Shown here piece by piece: positions 18,960 to 27,744 of a stretch of 64,000 bases of DNA. The position numbers and the translations under genes are program-made. Each line of letters begins with the position of its first letter. The stretch's first letter is position 1. This DNA is from Mucilaginibacter sp. SJ (GTDB taxonomy: Bacteria; Bacteroidota; Bacteroidia; Sphingobacteriales; Sphingobacteriaceae), in the NCBI RefSeq assembly GCF_028993635.1, contig NZ_CP118631.1, positions 6,634,001-6,698,000 of the forward strand, read 5' to 3'. The notes below the pieces were generated by a model that did no database searches, was not told the DNA's origin, and worked only from the letters and a program-made list of their open reading frames with translations.

Positions 18960-19409
18960 CTACTGCCAAGAAGTGGTCATTTGCTGATTTTGCAACACCT
19001 TAAAGGACTGTTTGTAACAGTTGCAGGCAGGAGCAAAGACGCTTAAATTGCATTGTGAACAAAAAGTGTTTGCGACACCTGTATCTTTTTCGGCATTTGA
19101 AAGAATAGTTGGGTTGGACTTCCCTTGTATTACTATTGTCCTGTTGGAATTTGAAGGATTGATGAGCCTGACTGTTGATGATGTCGCTAATGCATCTGTT
19201 TGAGGATCATATTCACTAACAAGTAATTGAGGGGATATCCCCGAAACAAAGTGAGGGGCTTTGTTATATTTAAGTAACCTGTAATCTCTTCGGTCCGAAA
19301 GCTTGTTTTGAGGCCTTGGTAACACTATGCCGTTGTCATAAGATTTATCCCGGAGCAATGCGATTATACAAATCAGCATTATTATAAATGTGCTAATAAA
19401 GTATTCCAT
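18960..19409 (-). CDS. Hypothetical single-pass membrane protein with cysteine cluster
   Basis: The 149-residue product begins with a strong hydrophobic segment (about residues 2-19, FISTFIIMLICIIALL), which may be an uncleaved anchor. The remainder is polar; near the C-terminus lies a cysteine cluster CSQCNLSVFAPACNCYKQSF, four cysteines in fourteen residues, which could bind metal or form disulfides. No family is recognised. It stands alone upstream of the divergent response regulator gene. Confidence 0.5.
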   Translation of the reverse strand: MEYFISTFIIMLICIIALLRDKSYDNGIVLPRPQNKLSDRRDYRLLKYNKAPHFVSGISPQLLVSEYDPQTDALATSSTVRLINPSNSNRTIVIQGKSNPTILSNAEKDTGVANTFCSQCNLSVFAPACNCYKQSFKVLQNQQMTTSWQ

Positions 19410-19550
19410 TACTTTTTTTGTTAATAGGTTTCGGTATATATTGGGTACAGTAACAGGGTAAGCATAGTTGATATAAATAAGATGTGCGATGGCTTTTCAT
19501 TTATTTAAGTTTGTTTTGGTAAAACAATTTTATTAACAGAGGCCGGGATG

Positions 19551-19576
19551 CACAATACAAATCAGTTGGTATTTTG
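19551..19576 (+). repeat. 26-bp element, copy 1, upstream of response regulator
   Basis: A 26-bp sequence here recurs at 22429-22454 on the same strand with one mismatch. It contains a dyad, AATAC-N10-GTATT (19554-19573). This copy ends 41 bp before the NarL-type regulator start. LuxR/NarL regulators bind short dyads of this kind, so autoregulation is a reasonable inference. Confidence 0.6.
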
Positions 19577-19617
19577 TGAAATAAAGTTAAAATATAGATT
19601 TACAGTGAATTTGTTAT

Positions 19618-20259
19618 ATGGAAAGCACCTTGGAAAAACTATCAGTAATAATAGCAGATGACCATACTTTATTTATAAACGGTTTATACATGTTGTTGCA
19701 GGGAGAGCCGGATGTTGAAGTAATAAGTGTTGCAGCAAACGGTAAGGAGTTATTACATTTGTTACACACCCAAACACCCAACCTCATATTGCTTGATATC
19801 AATATGCCGGGTATGAACGGGTTTGACGTACTTAAGCGCATAAGGGATTACTATCCTAAAATTAAGGTAATCATGCTTTCTACGTACAATGAGGAGCACT
19901 TGATTGAGAAGGCAAAAACTGAAGGTGCCAGCGGCTACTTGTTCAAAAATGCCGAAAAGGCTGAACTATTAAAGGTAATGCGCTCCGTAGCGCAAGGACA
20001 GCTATGTTTTCCCTGCAAACAGCCTGCTGTTAATTCCATGCCTAATGAACCGGATCCTTTTTTGAAGCAGTTCCAGCTTACTAAGCGGGAAACTGAACTT
20101 TTACAATTTATAAAACAGAATTTTACCAACCAGCAAATGGCTGATCATCTTCACCTAAGTATTTATACCGTTGAAACACACCGTAAAAATATTATGCAAA
20201 AGCTTAACCTGAAAAATCCGGTTGAGCTTAACCGGTTTATAATGCAATATAATTTATAA
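19618..20259 (+). CDS. NarL/FixJ-type response regulator
   Basis: The 213-residue product has a receiver domain (about residues 8-125) with acidic pocket D14/D15, phospho-acceptor D60 in LILLDINMPGMNGF, and the conserved K in the SGYLFKNAEK region. A LuxR-type helix-turn-helix follows (about 145-205; LTKRETELLQFIKQNFTNQQ and VETHRKNIMQKL). It converges on, and overlaps by 6 bp, a TPR histidine kinase gene that is its obvious partner. A 26-bp element ending 41 bp upstream is shared with a second site at 22.4 kb, which suggests a small regulon including itself. Confidence 0.93.
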   Translation: MESTLEKLSVIIADDHTLFINGLYMLLQGEPDVEVISVAANGKELLHLLHTQTPNLILLDINMPGMNGFDVLKRIRDYYPKIKVIMLSTYNEEHLIEKAKTEGASGYLFKNAEKAELLKVMRSVAQGQLCFPCKQPAVNSMPNEPDPFLKQFQLTKRETELLQFIKQNFTNQQMADHLHLSIYTVETHRKNIMQKLNLKNPVELNRFIMQYNL

Positions 20260-22026
20260 AAGTTTATTGGTGAGTGGGATATAAATAGAGACAAGGGTGC
20301 CCCTGTGAGGATGCGAATCAAATTCAACCTTGCCTTTTAAAAAATTTATCCGCGACAGCAGATTGTTTAAGCCCATCCCTTTAAAAATATCAGGATTGGT
20401 TGTGTCAAAGCCTATGCCATTATCTTCAATAGTGAGGCTGATGTTTTCATCGCTTCTTATAAGTGAAATGTCAACCCTGTCGGCATGAGCGTGCTTCATT
20501 ACATTGTTTACACTTTCCTGTAGAACCCGGTATAAAATGATCTCGATAGTATCATCAAACGGCGAATCAAAACCCTGGCAAAAAAAGTTTATTGCAATAT
20601 TATTGTTCTTAATATTCTCAATAAATTGTTTAATTACTTGTGCTAACCCTGTTTTATGAAGTGCCCAGGGCATCATATTATGTGATATCGTTCTTACCTC
20701 TTTAAATCCATAGTCAACAAGGTTAATTGCTTTTTCAAAACGGGTTTTTTGTTCTTCATTTATAAAAGGTAATTCGCTACCTATAACTGATAGGTTTATT
20801 TTGGCTGCCGATATTATTTGGCTCACACTATCATGTAAATCCCGGGCAATTCTTTGTCTTTCACTTTCTTCAGCCGCAATTATAGCCTGCATAGCCATGT
20901 TGCGCTGTTTTAGCTTGTTTTGTTTATAATAAAAAAGGCTTGTAAAGAACGTTAAAAGTATAAAAACACAAATACCCGCCATCCAGTAATTACGCTTTGT
21001 TATTTCAAATTGCTGTTGCAATACCTGATCTTCACGTTGTTTTATTTCGTATTTTGCCTGTAATTCATCAATGGTGCTGTTACCTGAGGTTTTAATTGCT
21101 GCATGCTTTTTTAAATAAATCAGCGATTGCTTATAATCGCCTATCTGCTCATACAAATCAGCTATTTCATTTGTGGCGCTTCTTTGCATATCTGCATAAT
21201 TTATTTGTGTGGCAAACTGAAGGCAGTTTTTTAAGGCATCGAGAGATTGTATATATAACCGTTTGTTTTTATACAATACGCCAAGGTTAAAATAGTTAAT
21301 TGAAAGAGCAAGGGTATCATTTAATGATTTCTTGACATCGATGGTTTTTAAAATTCCCTGTTCCGATTCGTTTGGTTTAATACTTCCAATAACATCCCCC
21401 ATAAACTTATGGCTGTATGCTTCAGAAGTATTTTCATTTGTTTGTCGGGCAAGGTTTAAAGAGTCTTTTATGTCGAAAGCCTGCCTGGAGTAATTTAAAG
21501 CCTCCCGGTAATTGTTTTTTGCCTCATATAACGTCCCGGCCAGGTTTAAGGCTTCTATCAATTCTGTGCGGTCGCCGGTTTTTGGGGCATATGAAATTGC
21601 CAGCATGCAAAATTCAAGTGCTTTTTTATGATTTTTTAATCTCACATACGCTTTTGCTAACCTGTAATAACTATCGGTTAAAATGTACTGTTGATTTATT
21701 TTGTTGAGTGCAACCGCGGCAATGTTGTAATAATATGATGCAGAGTCATATTGATTAGTTTGGAAATAGGCTTCTCCTAAAGCTCGCGATAGTAAAGTAA
21801 CTGCTTTTTTATTATTCAGCTTATGTGCAAGGTTCAAACCTTCTTTGGCGACAATAATAGTTTTAGCCGGATTTTGTTCAGCCGGATAGTTGGCAATCTG
21901 AGTAGCGGCGGTTAAGCGTTTTTGTGTTGGCGATTTACTGAAAACAACCTTTTTTAGACTATCGATATTTTGACCGTAACACGGAATTACAGCCAAGATA
22001 AGCAGAAAAAACAAAGGGTATTTCAT
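20254..22026 (-). CDS. TPR-containing sensor histidine kinase (HisKA_3 family)
   Basis: From the ATG at 22026 the product is 590 residues, with a signal peptide (MKYPLFFLLILAVIPCYGQ). A periplasmic region of tetratricopeptide repeats follows (about 30-330, for example DSYYRLAKAYVRLKNHKKAL), then one membrane helix (YWMAGICVFILLTFFTSLFYY), and a cytoplasmic kinase. The dimerisation/phosphoacceptor site is RIARDLHDSVSQ with H398, and the ATPase domain has N and G boxes (LQESVNNVMKHAHA, DNGIGFD). This class pairs with NarL-type regulators, and the convergent adjacent gene encodes one. An in-frame upstream start at 22077 is rejected because it would place the signal peptide internally. Confidence 0.93.
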   Translation of the reverse strand: MKYPLFFLLILAVIPCYGQNIDSLKKVVFSKSPTQKRLTAATQIANYPAEQNPAKTIIVAKEGLNLAHKLNNKKAVTLLSRALGEAYFQTNQYDSASYYYNIAAVALNKINQQYILTDSYYRLAKAYVRLKNHKKALEFCMLAISYAPKTGDRTELIEALNLAGTLYEAKNNYREALNYSRQAFDIKDSLNLARQTNENTSEAYSHKFMGDVIGSIKPNESEQGILKTIDVKKSLNDTLALSINYFNLGVLYKNKRLYIQSLDALKNCLQFATQINYADMQRSATNEIADLYEQIGDYKQSLIYLKKHAAIKTSGNSTIDELQAKYEIKQREDQVLQQQFEITKRNYWMAGICVFILLTFFTSLFYYKQNKLKQRNMAMQAIIAAEESERQRIARDLHDSVSQIISAAKINLSVIGSELPFINEEQKTRFEKAINLVDYGFKEVRTISHNMMPWALHKTGLAQVIKQFIENIKNNNIAINFFCQGFDSPFDDTIEIILYRVLQESVNNVMKHAHADRVDISLIRSDENISLTIEDNGIGFDTTNPDIFKGMGLNNLLSRINFLKGKVEFDSHPHRGTLVSIYIPLTNKLL

Positions 22027-22112
22027 ATCCGGGTTTCTGGTCCCGGTTAAAGATAGTAATTTGATATTTATCAGCAAAAGCCGTCGTTGTTGGGGTACCG
22101 GTGAATGTGCTT

Positions 22113-22310
22113 TTAAAATCTGGTGATGAATATTATTAAAGCAGATAATACTGCTAATATGAAAAACACAATTTGCCGTTGCCTGGCGCTGATAATGTTG
22201 GGTATTTTGCCTGTTTCCTGCAATTTGTCGAGCTTAAATTTATACATAGCTGATAATCCCATGAAAGTTAGGGAAACAAAGCCTGCTAGGTAATTTAAAG
22301 TACTTTCCAT
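22113..22310 (-). CDS. Small two-helix membrane protein
   Basis: The 65-residue product has two hydrophobic segments (about residues 7-24 and 47-63) separated by a charged loop (KFKLDKLQETGKIPNIISAR). It lies 86 bp upstream of, and on the same strand as, the TPR kinase. No family is recognised; a helper of the kinase or a stand-alone membrane peptide are both possible. Confidence 0.55.
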   Translation of the reverse strand: MESTLNYLAGFVSLTFMGLSAMYKFKLDKLQETGKIPNIISARQRQIVFFILAVLSALIIFITRF

Positions 22311-22741
22311 GGTCTTTTAATTTAGGTGAAACGCGATGAATTAATATGTTCAAAACCATTTAATGGCTTTGTTTATATTATTCATCATTGTGCTTGATGG
22401 TACAATTTTATGGAGCTGCCGAAATACACACAATACAAAGCAGTTGGTATTTTGGAGTAACACCATAAAGCTTATTTTTACAAATGAAATATTGGAGTAG
22501 TTATAGTATTTGGAAACACTATTATAGTATTATACAGATAGGATATATTGGAAAGACGTGTGCCGCAAATTGATAAAAAGGATTATCTTTAATAACGATT
22601 TTGCAATATAATTGTAACCTATACCTAAAGCGATTATTGCTAATAGGCAATCAATAAAAATGAAATTAATAAGCTATTATTCACCAAATAAAACTGACTG
22701 ATTGTATTGAAAGCAATCGCTTTCTGCAGAAAGATAATTAA
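22311..22741. other. Divergent intergenic region, gene-free
   Basis: This 431-bp AT-rich stretch lies between the small membrane protein and the proline-rich protein genes. Apart from the 26-bp element near 22.44 kb I see no gene and no confident promoter. Confidence 0.5.
22429..22454 (+). repeat. 26-bp element, copy 2
   Basis: This is the second copy of the element at 19551-19576, with one base different and the same AATAC-N10-GTATT dyad (22432-22451). It lies between the divergent genes starting at 22310 (minus) and 22742 (plus), so it could regulate either. Confidence 0.6.
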
Positions 22742-23452
22742 ATGGAAATGTCATACATCGTCCAAAAAAAAGAGAGAAACCGGCGACTCAACAGATTAAT
22801 ACCATGCTTTATTTGGTTATTAGTTGCTTGGGGGGGCTTAAGTAATATTATGGCCCAGAGCCGCAATAATCAGTCGGACTGGAACGTGCCGCCGCCATTA
22901 ACGCCTGGTACAATTACCAAAGGAAACACTCGGGGCAATGGTTCCGCGGGTAAGCCGATTATACTTACGCTTACGGATATCCCTGTAGTTGCTCAGCCGT
23001 TTGTTTCAACAACTCAAATGCCTGTACTGGCTGCAATTGGCTCAACGCCACCTGTGGTTGATGCGCCTGGCCAACCCGATATTAATGGTGCAACTGCGGG
23101 ATTACCTGAAATTCCATCACCTGAAGCACCCGAAGCTCCACATTTACCAAAGCAAACGATGCAGGACCTTCAGTTTTCAGCTGTTATGGACCTCCCTTTG
23201 CCCGAATCGCCAGAATTGCCGCCGTCGCCTGTTGAGCCAACCGTTTCAGGCCAGGTAAATATTATAAAAGGCCCGATTCCGATAATGCCCGATATAACAA
23301 GTACTGTGCCGCTTTTACAACCTTCCGAAAATCTTAACCCCTGGTCTATCCCGGAAATTCCTGAAAGCGGGAGCTTTAAAATGACATCGCCCGCAGGAAT
23401 AAAAGATGATAAGTTAAAAGGCAAACCCCAATCAAACAGGAAAAAACACTAA
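22742..23452 (+). CDS. Exported proline-rich hypothetical protein
   Basis: The 236-residue product has a basic N-terminus and a hydrophobic signal segment (LIPCFIWLLVAWGGLSNIMAQ). The mature part is low-complexity and rich in proline, with runs such as PEIPSPEAPEAPHLP and LPLPESPELPPSPVEP, and a basic tail (KGKPQSNRKKH). It is probably extended and periplasmic or surface-associated. No family is recognised. The next gene starts 49 bp later on the same strand, so the two may be co-expressed. Confidence 0.65.
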   Translation: MEMSYIVQKKERNRRLNRLIPCFIWLLVAWGGLSNIMAQSRNNQSDWNVPPPLTPGTITKGNTRGNGSAGKPIILTLTDIPVVAQPFVSTTQMPVLAAIGSTPPVVDAPGQPDINGATAGLPEIPSPEAPEAPHLPKQTMQDLQFSAVMDLPLPESPELPPSPVEPTVSGQVNIIKGPIPIMPDITSTVPLLQPSENLNPWSIPEIPESGSFKMTSPAGIKDDKLKGKPQSNRKKH

Positions 23453-23501
23453 CTGTGACATAATGTCAAATTATTAGAGGCATTATAACAAGACCACCAA
23501 A

Positions 23502-24302
23502 ATGAAAAGTACCCCAATTGAGTTAAAATATATATTAGTTATAATATTAGCTTTTGCGAGCGGTGTTACCTATGCCCAGGGCAGGTTTAAACAGGGAGAT
23601 GCCTTTCAAAGGCAGGTAATTACAAAATCGAATTGTGTTTTACAGCGCGGCAGCCAAACTTTACGTGTTGGTTCAGTTTCAATAGTTGTTAAAACCTACA
23701 AGGTAACCGACGCTTCTGAAAAGGGAGCTTCTTTTACTATTACTACTGATAAACTTATCGATACCATAAATGCAATGAACCAAAACCTTGTATATAACTC
23801 AGGTAAACCTGCCGACCCAAATTCTGTTATCCAGGTTGGTTTGCAAAAGATGTTGAATAATCAATCAATAGTTTCAGTAAACAACAAAGGCGAGATCCTG
23901 AATTTAAAACGCCCGGTTGTTGCCAATGATACACTTTTATCCTTTGCCGGCATCCAGCCGGAACGGCTGTTGCCAGGGACTGCACTGCAGTTGATGGTTG
24001 ATTTTCCGCTTAGCATCACATTAAAAAAGGGCTATTCATGGAAGGTTACTACTTCATCGGCCGAAACCAACTACACAGTTTATGCAATAAACAGCACAAC
24101 TACTGCTATTACCTATAAAACTTCGGTTTTGGGTGGCAGCTTAAATAGCCGGATAAACGGATCAATACTTATAGATAACAATACCGGGGTTGTTTTAAAA
24201 CGCTATTCGCAAAGCGTTTCTACTGGTTATGAAATGGTAAATGGAATAGTTTACACCGCCACCCGTCGTACTGCCATTACTGAAATCTGCAATAAAAAAT
24301 AG
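23502..24302 (+). CDS. Exported hypothetical protein, DUF6263-like
   Basis: The 266-residue product has a signal peptide (LKYILVIILAFASGVTYAQ) and a beta-rich mature region that I expect to be a DUF6263-like beta-structured domain: an early strand-loop with GDAFQRQVITKS, a middle segment KKGYSWKVTTSS, and a late VLKRYSQSVSTGYE. The assignment is tentative and no function is known. It follows the proline-rich gene by 49 bp. Confidence 0.6.
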   Translation: MKSTPIELKYILVIILAFASGVTYAQGRFKQGDAFQRQVITKSNCVLQRGSQTLRVGSVSIVVKTYKVTDASEKGASFTITTDKLIDTINAMNQNLVYNSGKPADPNSVIQVGLQKMLNNQSIVSVNNKGEILNLKRPVVANDTLLSFAGIQPERLLPGTALQLMVDFPLSITLKKGYSWKVTTSSAETNYTVYAINSTTTAITYKTSVLGGSLNSRINGSILIDNNTGVVLKRYSQSVSTGYEMVNGIVYTATRRTAITEICNKK

Positions 24303-24447
24303 ACTTTTAGGCCCCTTTGATTTATTAAAAAGCGCCGCTATAGATTTGTAGCGCATTGAAAAAAGCCATCCTGGGATAAAAAGGGGTAGAAATTGTAACG
24401 AGGGTGGGGTTTTTAAAGATATATTATCGTCCCTAAAGCATTAATGT

Positions 24448-25542
24448 TTAGTTGTTTTTTAACCCGATCTGGTGGTTGCCATAATCGGTTAGGTATTCAT
24501 TACTGATGAAAAAATCGAGACTGAAAATGGTACGGTAATCATCCGTATTATTGGGATTTTGCACTTCTGTCAGGTTTCCGGTGCTTGATGTTGTATAAGT
24601 ATAAACAAAGCCCTTGTTGGTAGTTATAGTTACGGTCGAATTTGCAGGAAGGCTGCCTACTGAATTGGTTGCCAGCCTGTCTTCAATTACAGTAGTTGAT
24701 GGGGTTCCGGTATCAAATAAAATCTGTCCGGAGATGGTGTTGCCATTGTAAGTAATAGTTGCGGGGATATTAGGTGAGTATCCGCCGCTGTTTGAATAAG
24801 AAAGCGGGTGCATAATGAATCCGGATGATGAAAGATCACTGTTGCTTAAACCGATAGTTAACAGATTGCTTACATAAGTCCCGCTGGTGGAAAACAGGCT
24901 TTTGTTGAGTGTGGCCAGCTTAAATCCGCTTGTAAGGCCGGTGCCGGTGCTAAAGGATCTTAATGGGCTTTGGATTAAGCTGGTTACATAGCTCGTGCCG
25001 GGGCCAACACCAAAAACATCGCTGGCATGGGCCGGTAATTGCGCGCCGGTTTCATCAACTATTTTGTAGTATAAAAAAAATGGTACCCTTTTTAACGCAA
25101 GGTTGCCCTGTGCGTCGCCGATGGTAATATTGGCGTAGGCTAAATTGCCGTATTCTTTTGTGGAGCTTAACTGGTCGCCAAAGCTTATTGTGCCCTTGGT
25201 ATTAGTAACCGTAATGCCGTTTACAACTACCGAATCTCCGGTAAACTGGATGCCTGATGATGTGATCATTGATGCAGGCAGGATACCTGCAGCATCAAGT
25301 GTCATTCCAGATGAACCAGTATCAAACACGGTATAATAAGTCACTGCTTTTGTGCCTACCAGCGTAATGGGTAAAAAGATCCGTTTGTTTATCCCACTGG
25401 CGTATTCATATAAACCAAGCGTAACAGGAGTAACTTGTGTTTGAGGCGCTACGGTTTTATCTTTTTTACAGGAAAAAAAGGCAACCGTTATTAATAAACA
25501 ACCGATAATTTTGGAAGTAAAAAGTAAATGTTTTGCAGTCAT
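24448..25542 (-). CDS. Pepsin-like two-lobed aspartic protease, lipoprotein
   Basis: The 364-residue product has a lipoprotein signal peptide with lipobox AFFSC (Cys25). Two active-site-like motifs are visible: FDTGSSG (D74-T75-G76) in the first lobe and FDTGTPS (D277-T278-G279) in the second, at a separation of about 200 residues that fits the two lobes of pepsin-family (A1) proteases. The length also fits. Bilobal pepsin homologs are far commoner in eukaryotes than in bacteria. It is likely a membrane-anchored periplasmic or surface protease; activity is inferred from motifs only. It stands alone. Confidence 0.65.
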   Translation of the reverse strand: MTAKHLLFTSKIIGCLLITVAFFSCKKDKTVAPQTQVTPVTLGLYEYASGINKRIFLPITLVGTKAVTYYTVFDTGSSGMTLDAAGILPASMITSSGIQFTGDSVVVNGITVTNTKGTISFGDQLSSTKEYGNLAYANITIGDAQGNLALKRVPFFLYYKIVDETGAQLPAHASDVFGVGPGTSYVTSLIQSPLRSFSTGTGLTSGFKLATLNKSLFSTSGTYVSNLLTIGLSNSDLSSSGFIMHPLSYSNSGGYSPNIPATITYNGNTISGQILFDTGTPSTTVIEDRLATNSVGSLPANSTVTITTNKGFVYTYTTSSTGNLTEVQNPNNTDDYRTIFSLDFFISNEYLTDYGNHQIGLKNN

Positions 25543-25717
25543 ATATGTTCGTTATAAACCCGGTTGGTAATAATTACGATAAAAGAGCTATTTTAGTTTG
25601 ACCTTAAAAATAGGATAACAATTTGATATACCGGGTTAATGAATCGATAAAACAGGGTGTTGAACCGATTAATTATCCGGACATATAAACGGACGGAGAA
25701 CGCTGCTATTGTGTAAG

Positions 25718-26206
25718 TTAAAGCAAATGATTTGTTTCTTTGATAATATCCATTACAAAAGTGCTTTTTGAATGGCCAATGCCCTTTACTTCGCTTAGTT
25801 TATTTACAAAAAACGAATGGTAACTATCCATGCTTTCAGAAACAATTTTAAGCATAAAATCAAAGTCGCCAGATATGTTATAGCATTCTATTACTTCATC
25901 AAACTCCATTACAGCTGTAATAAAATCGGCGCCTGCTTTGCGGCTATGTTCGCGCAGGGTTACCATGCAAATAACCATGATGCGTTTATTCAGCATCCGC
26001 TTATCTAAAATGGCGGTATAGCGTTTAATAACCCCGGCTTTTTCGAGGCGCTTAATACGTTCGTGTGCAGGCGTAGGGCTTAGATTAATCTTAACAGCAA
26101 TTTCCCGCACGGTAAGCTTGGCATTCCGTTCAACCAACCGTAATATTTCGTAATCTTTTTCATCAAGCTGAATGCCTGCTTTTTCTTGTTCTGTTTGTGG
26201 GGCCAT
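25718..26206 (-). CDS. Lrp/AsnC family transcriptional regulator
   Basis: The 162-residue product has an N-terminal winged HTH (about residues 14-75; QLDEKDYEILRLVERNAKLT and KINLSPTPAHERIKRLEKAG) and a C-terminal RAM/AsnC ligand-binding domain (about 85-160; ECYNISGDFDFMLKIVSESM). It is divergent from the efflux gene at 26332, with 125 bp between them, and probably controls it. The ligand is likely an amino acid or related small molecule. Confidence 0.93.
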   Translation of the reverse strand: MAPQTEQEKAGIQLDEKDYEILRLVERNAKLTVREIAVKINLSPTPAHERIKRLEKAGVIKRYTAILDKRMLNKRIMVICMVTLREHSRKAGADFITAVMEFDEVIECYNISGDFDFMLKIVSESMDSYHSFFVNKLSEVKGIGHSKSTFVMDIIKETNHLL

Positions 26207-26277
26207 AACGGTATATTGATTTGATGTTTGTTCTTTTAAAATGCCTGAATTTTTAATTGTGTTCCAAAAATATAATA

Positions 26278-26289
26278 AATAATATTATT
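26278..26289. promoter_or_regulatory. Candidate Lrp operator palindrome
   Basis: AATAATATTATT is a perfect 12-bp palindrome in the 125-bp space between the Lrp gene and the MFS gene. Lrp-family proteins favour AT-rich palindromes, but in AT-rich DNA such a match is weak evidence. Confidence 0.35.
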
Positions 26290-26303
26290 AATTCCTATTG
26301 ATG

Positions 26304-26311
26304 TAGTTTTG
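26304..26311 (+). promoter_or_regulatory. Candidate -7 element for the MFS gene
   Basis: TAGTTTTG matches the TAnnTTTG consensus and lies 20 bp before the MFS start codon. A -33 TTG is not evident at the usual distance. Confidence 0.4.
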
Positions 26312-26331
26312 AAAGGACAAAAATAAACATT

Positions 26332-27744
26332 ATGACACTCAAAAAGAACAATGTCCTGATCATAGCCTCCATGGCCATATTTGTCGAAGCGCTTGACATC
26401 GCCATCATTAACCTCACCATTCCGGCAATACAAAAGCAGTTTCTGGTAAGCAATGATCAGGTTCAATGGTTGCAAACGCTCTATGTGCTATTGTACGGCG
26501 GTTTCCTGATCATAGGAGGGAAACTGTCTGATGTTGCCGGACCAAAGAAGGTCTTTATTACCGGTGCAATATTATTCCTGGTAACTTCATTAGGCGCCGG
26601 CTTATCGGGTACTTTTGTGTTTCTTAGTTTATCGAGGGCCGTACAAGGCCTGGCTGCAGCGCTGATCATGCCGTCGGCACTTTCCATCGTAACGCATACT
26701 TTTACCGAAGAACGGGAGCGGAGCAAGGCTATCGGGATCTTTAGCTCATTCGCAGCAGTTGGCTCTGGAAGCGGCCTTTCTATTGGCGGAATTATCAGCA
26801 CTTACTTTGGCTGGCATTGGGTATTTTTGATTAATGTGCCAATACTGGTTTTTATTATTGTTATAGGCTGGCTGTGCCTGGCTAATGACGCTCCCGAACA
26901 AAAGCAGTCGTCTCCCGATCTGTTTTCGGGTATTTTATTGGTGATAGGTTTGCTGATGCTTAGCTACGGTGTGCATGAGCTTGCAGATATCAAACAACAA
27001 TATACTTTTATTATAATTTGTGCCATAGGCGTGGTTGTTTGCATGAGGCTGTTATATGTTCGTTTAACCCGAAGTGCGAATCCGCTGATAGATCTTTCAG
27101 TTTTTAAAGCATCATCAGTTATTACCGCAAATGGTGTATTCATTTTGTTAGGTGCATTTTTCACCGGGTACCTGTTCATTATATCGCAATTATTGCAAAA
27201 AGACATGCATTTCACCGCAGCACGGTCGGGCTTGTTGCTGGTGCCTTTTAGCCTTTTATCAGCTGCTGTAGCTAAGTTTATGCTACCCGGCATCATGAAA
27301 CGGTTAACAACCGAACAAACCGGGTTGTTGGGTATGAGTTGTATGTTAACCGGGGGGCTGGTTTTAATTTCTGCGGTATTTACAGGTTACTCTCTCCCTT
27401 TATTGCTGTTATCCGCTGCTTTTATATCCGGTTTAGGTATGACCATCTGTTTTACAACCTTATCAGTACTCGCTGTAAAAAACATTCCTAAACAACACTA
27501 CGGGTTGGCATCAAGCCTCGGTACTACCGCTTACTTTTTAGGTGCCGGAGTAGGTTTGTCTATACTCACACTATTTATGCAAAAAAGCGATGAAGGCGCT
27601 TCAGTGAGCACTTTATCGCTTGTTATACTTAGTATGTATGCTTTAACCGGTTTGCTATGGCTCATTATTTACGTCGTAAATTCGGTAGCCGGGAACATGC
27701 AGGTATCATTAAATGAATCACAAAGACTGCCAGACGTTTTTTAA
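26332..27744 (+). CDS. MFS efflux transporter, DHA2 (EmrB/QacA) family
   Basis: The 470-residue product is predicted to have 14 membrane helices. It opens with VEALDIAIINLTIPAIQKQF, the D1 motif of DHA2 drug:proton antiporters, and then GGKLSDVAGPKKVF (motif A). Conserved glycine-rich helices follow (GSGSGLSIGGIISTYFGWHW). It likely exports drugs or toxic metabolites. It is divergent from an Lrp-family regulator and converges, with a 27-bp overlap, on a DinB-family gene. Confidence 0.92.
   Translation: MTLKKNNVLIIASMAIFVEALDIAIINLTIPAIQKQFLVSNDQVQWLQTLYVLLYGGFLIIGGKLSDVAGPKKVFITGAILFLVTSLGAGLSGTFVFLSLSRAVQGLAAALIMPSALSIVTHTFTEERERSKAIGIFSSFAAVGSGSGLSIGGIISTYFGWHWVFLINVPILVFIIVIGWLCLANDAPEQKQSSPDLFSGILLVIGLLMLSYGVHELADIKQQYTFIIICAIGVVVCMRLLYVRLTRSANPLIDLSVFKASSVITANGVFILLGAFFTGYLFIISQLLQKDMHFTAARSGLLLVPFSLLSAAVAKFMLPGIMKRLTTEQTGLLGMSCMLTGGLVLISAVFTGYSLPLLLLSAAFISGLGMTICFTTLSVLAVKNIPKQHYGLASSLGTTAYFLGAGVGLSILTLFMQKSDEGASVSTLSLVILSMYALTGLLWLIIYVVNSVAGNMQVSLNESQRLPDVF

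Noticed and set aside
26425..26450. A partial resemblance to the 26-bp element found at 19.55 and 22.43 kb
   Set aside because: It lies inside the MFS coding sequence, lacks the second half of the dyad at the right distance and is best explained by chance.
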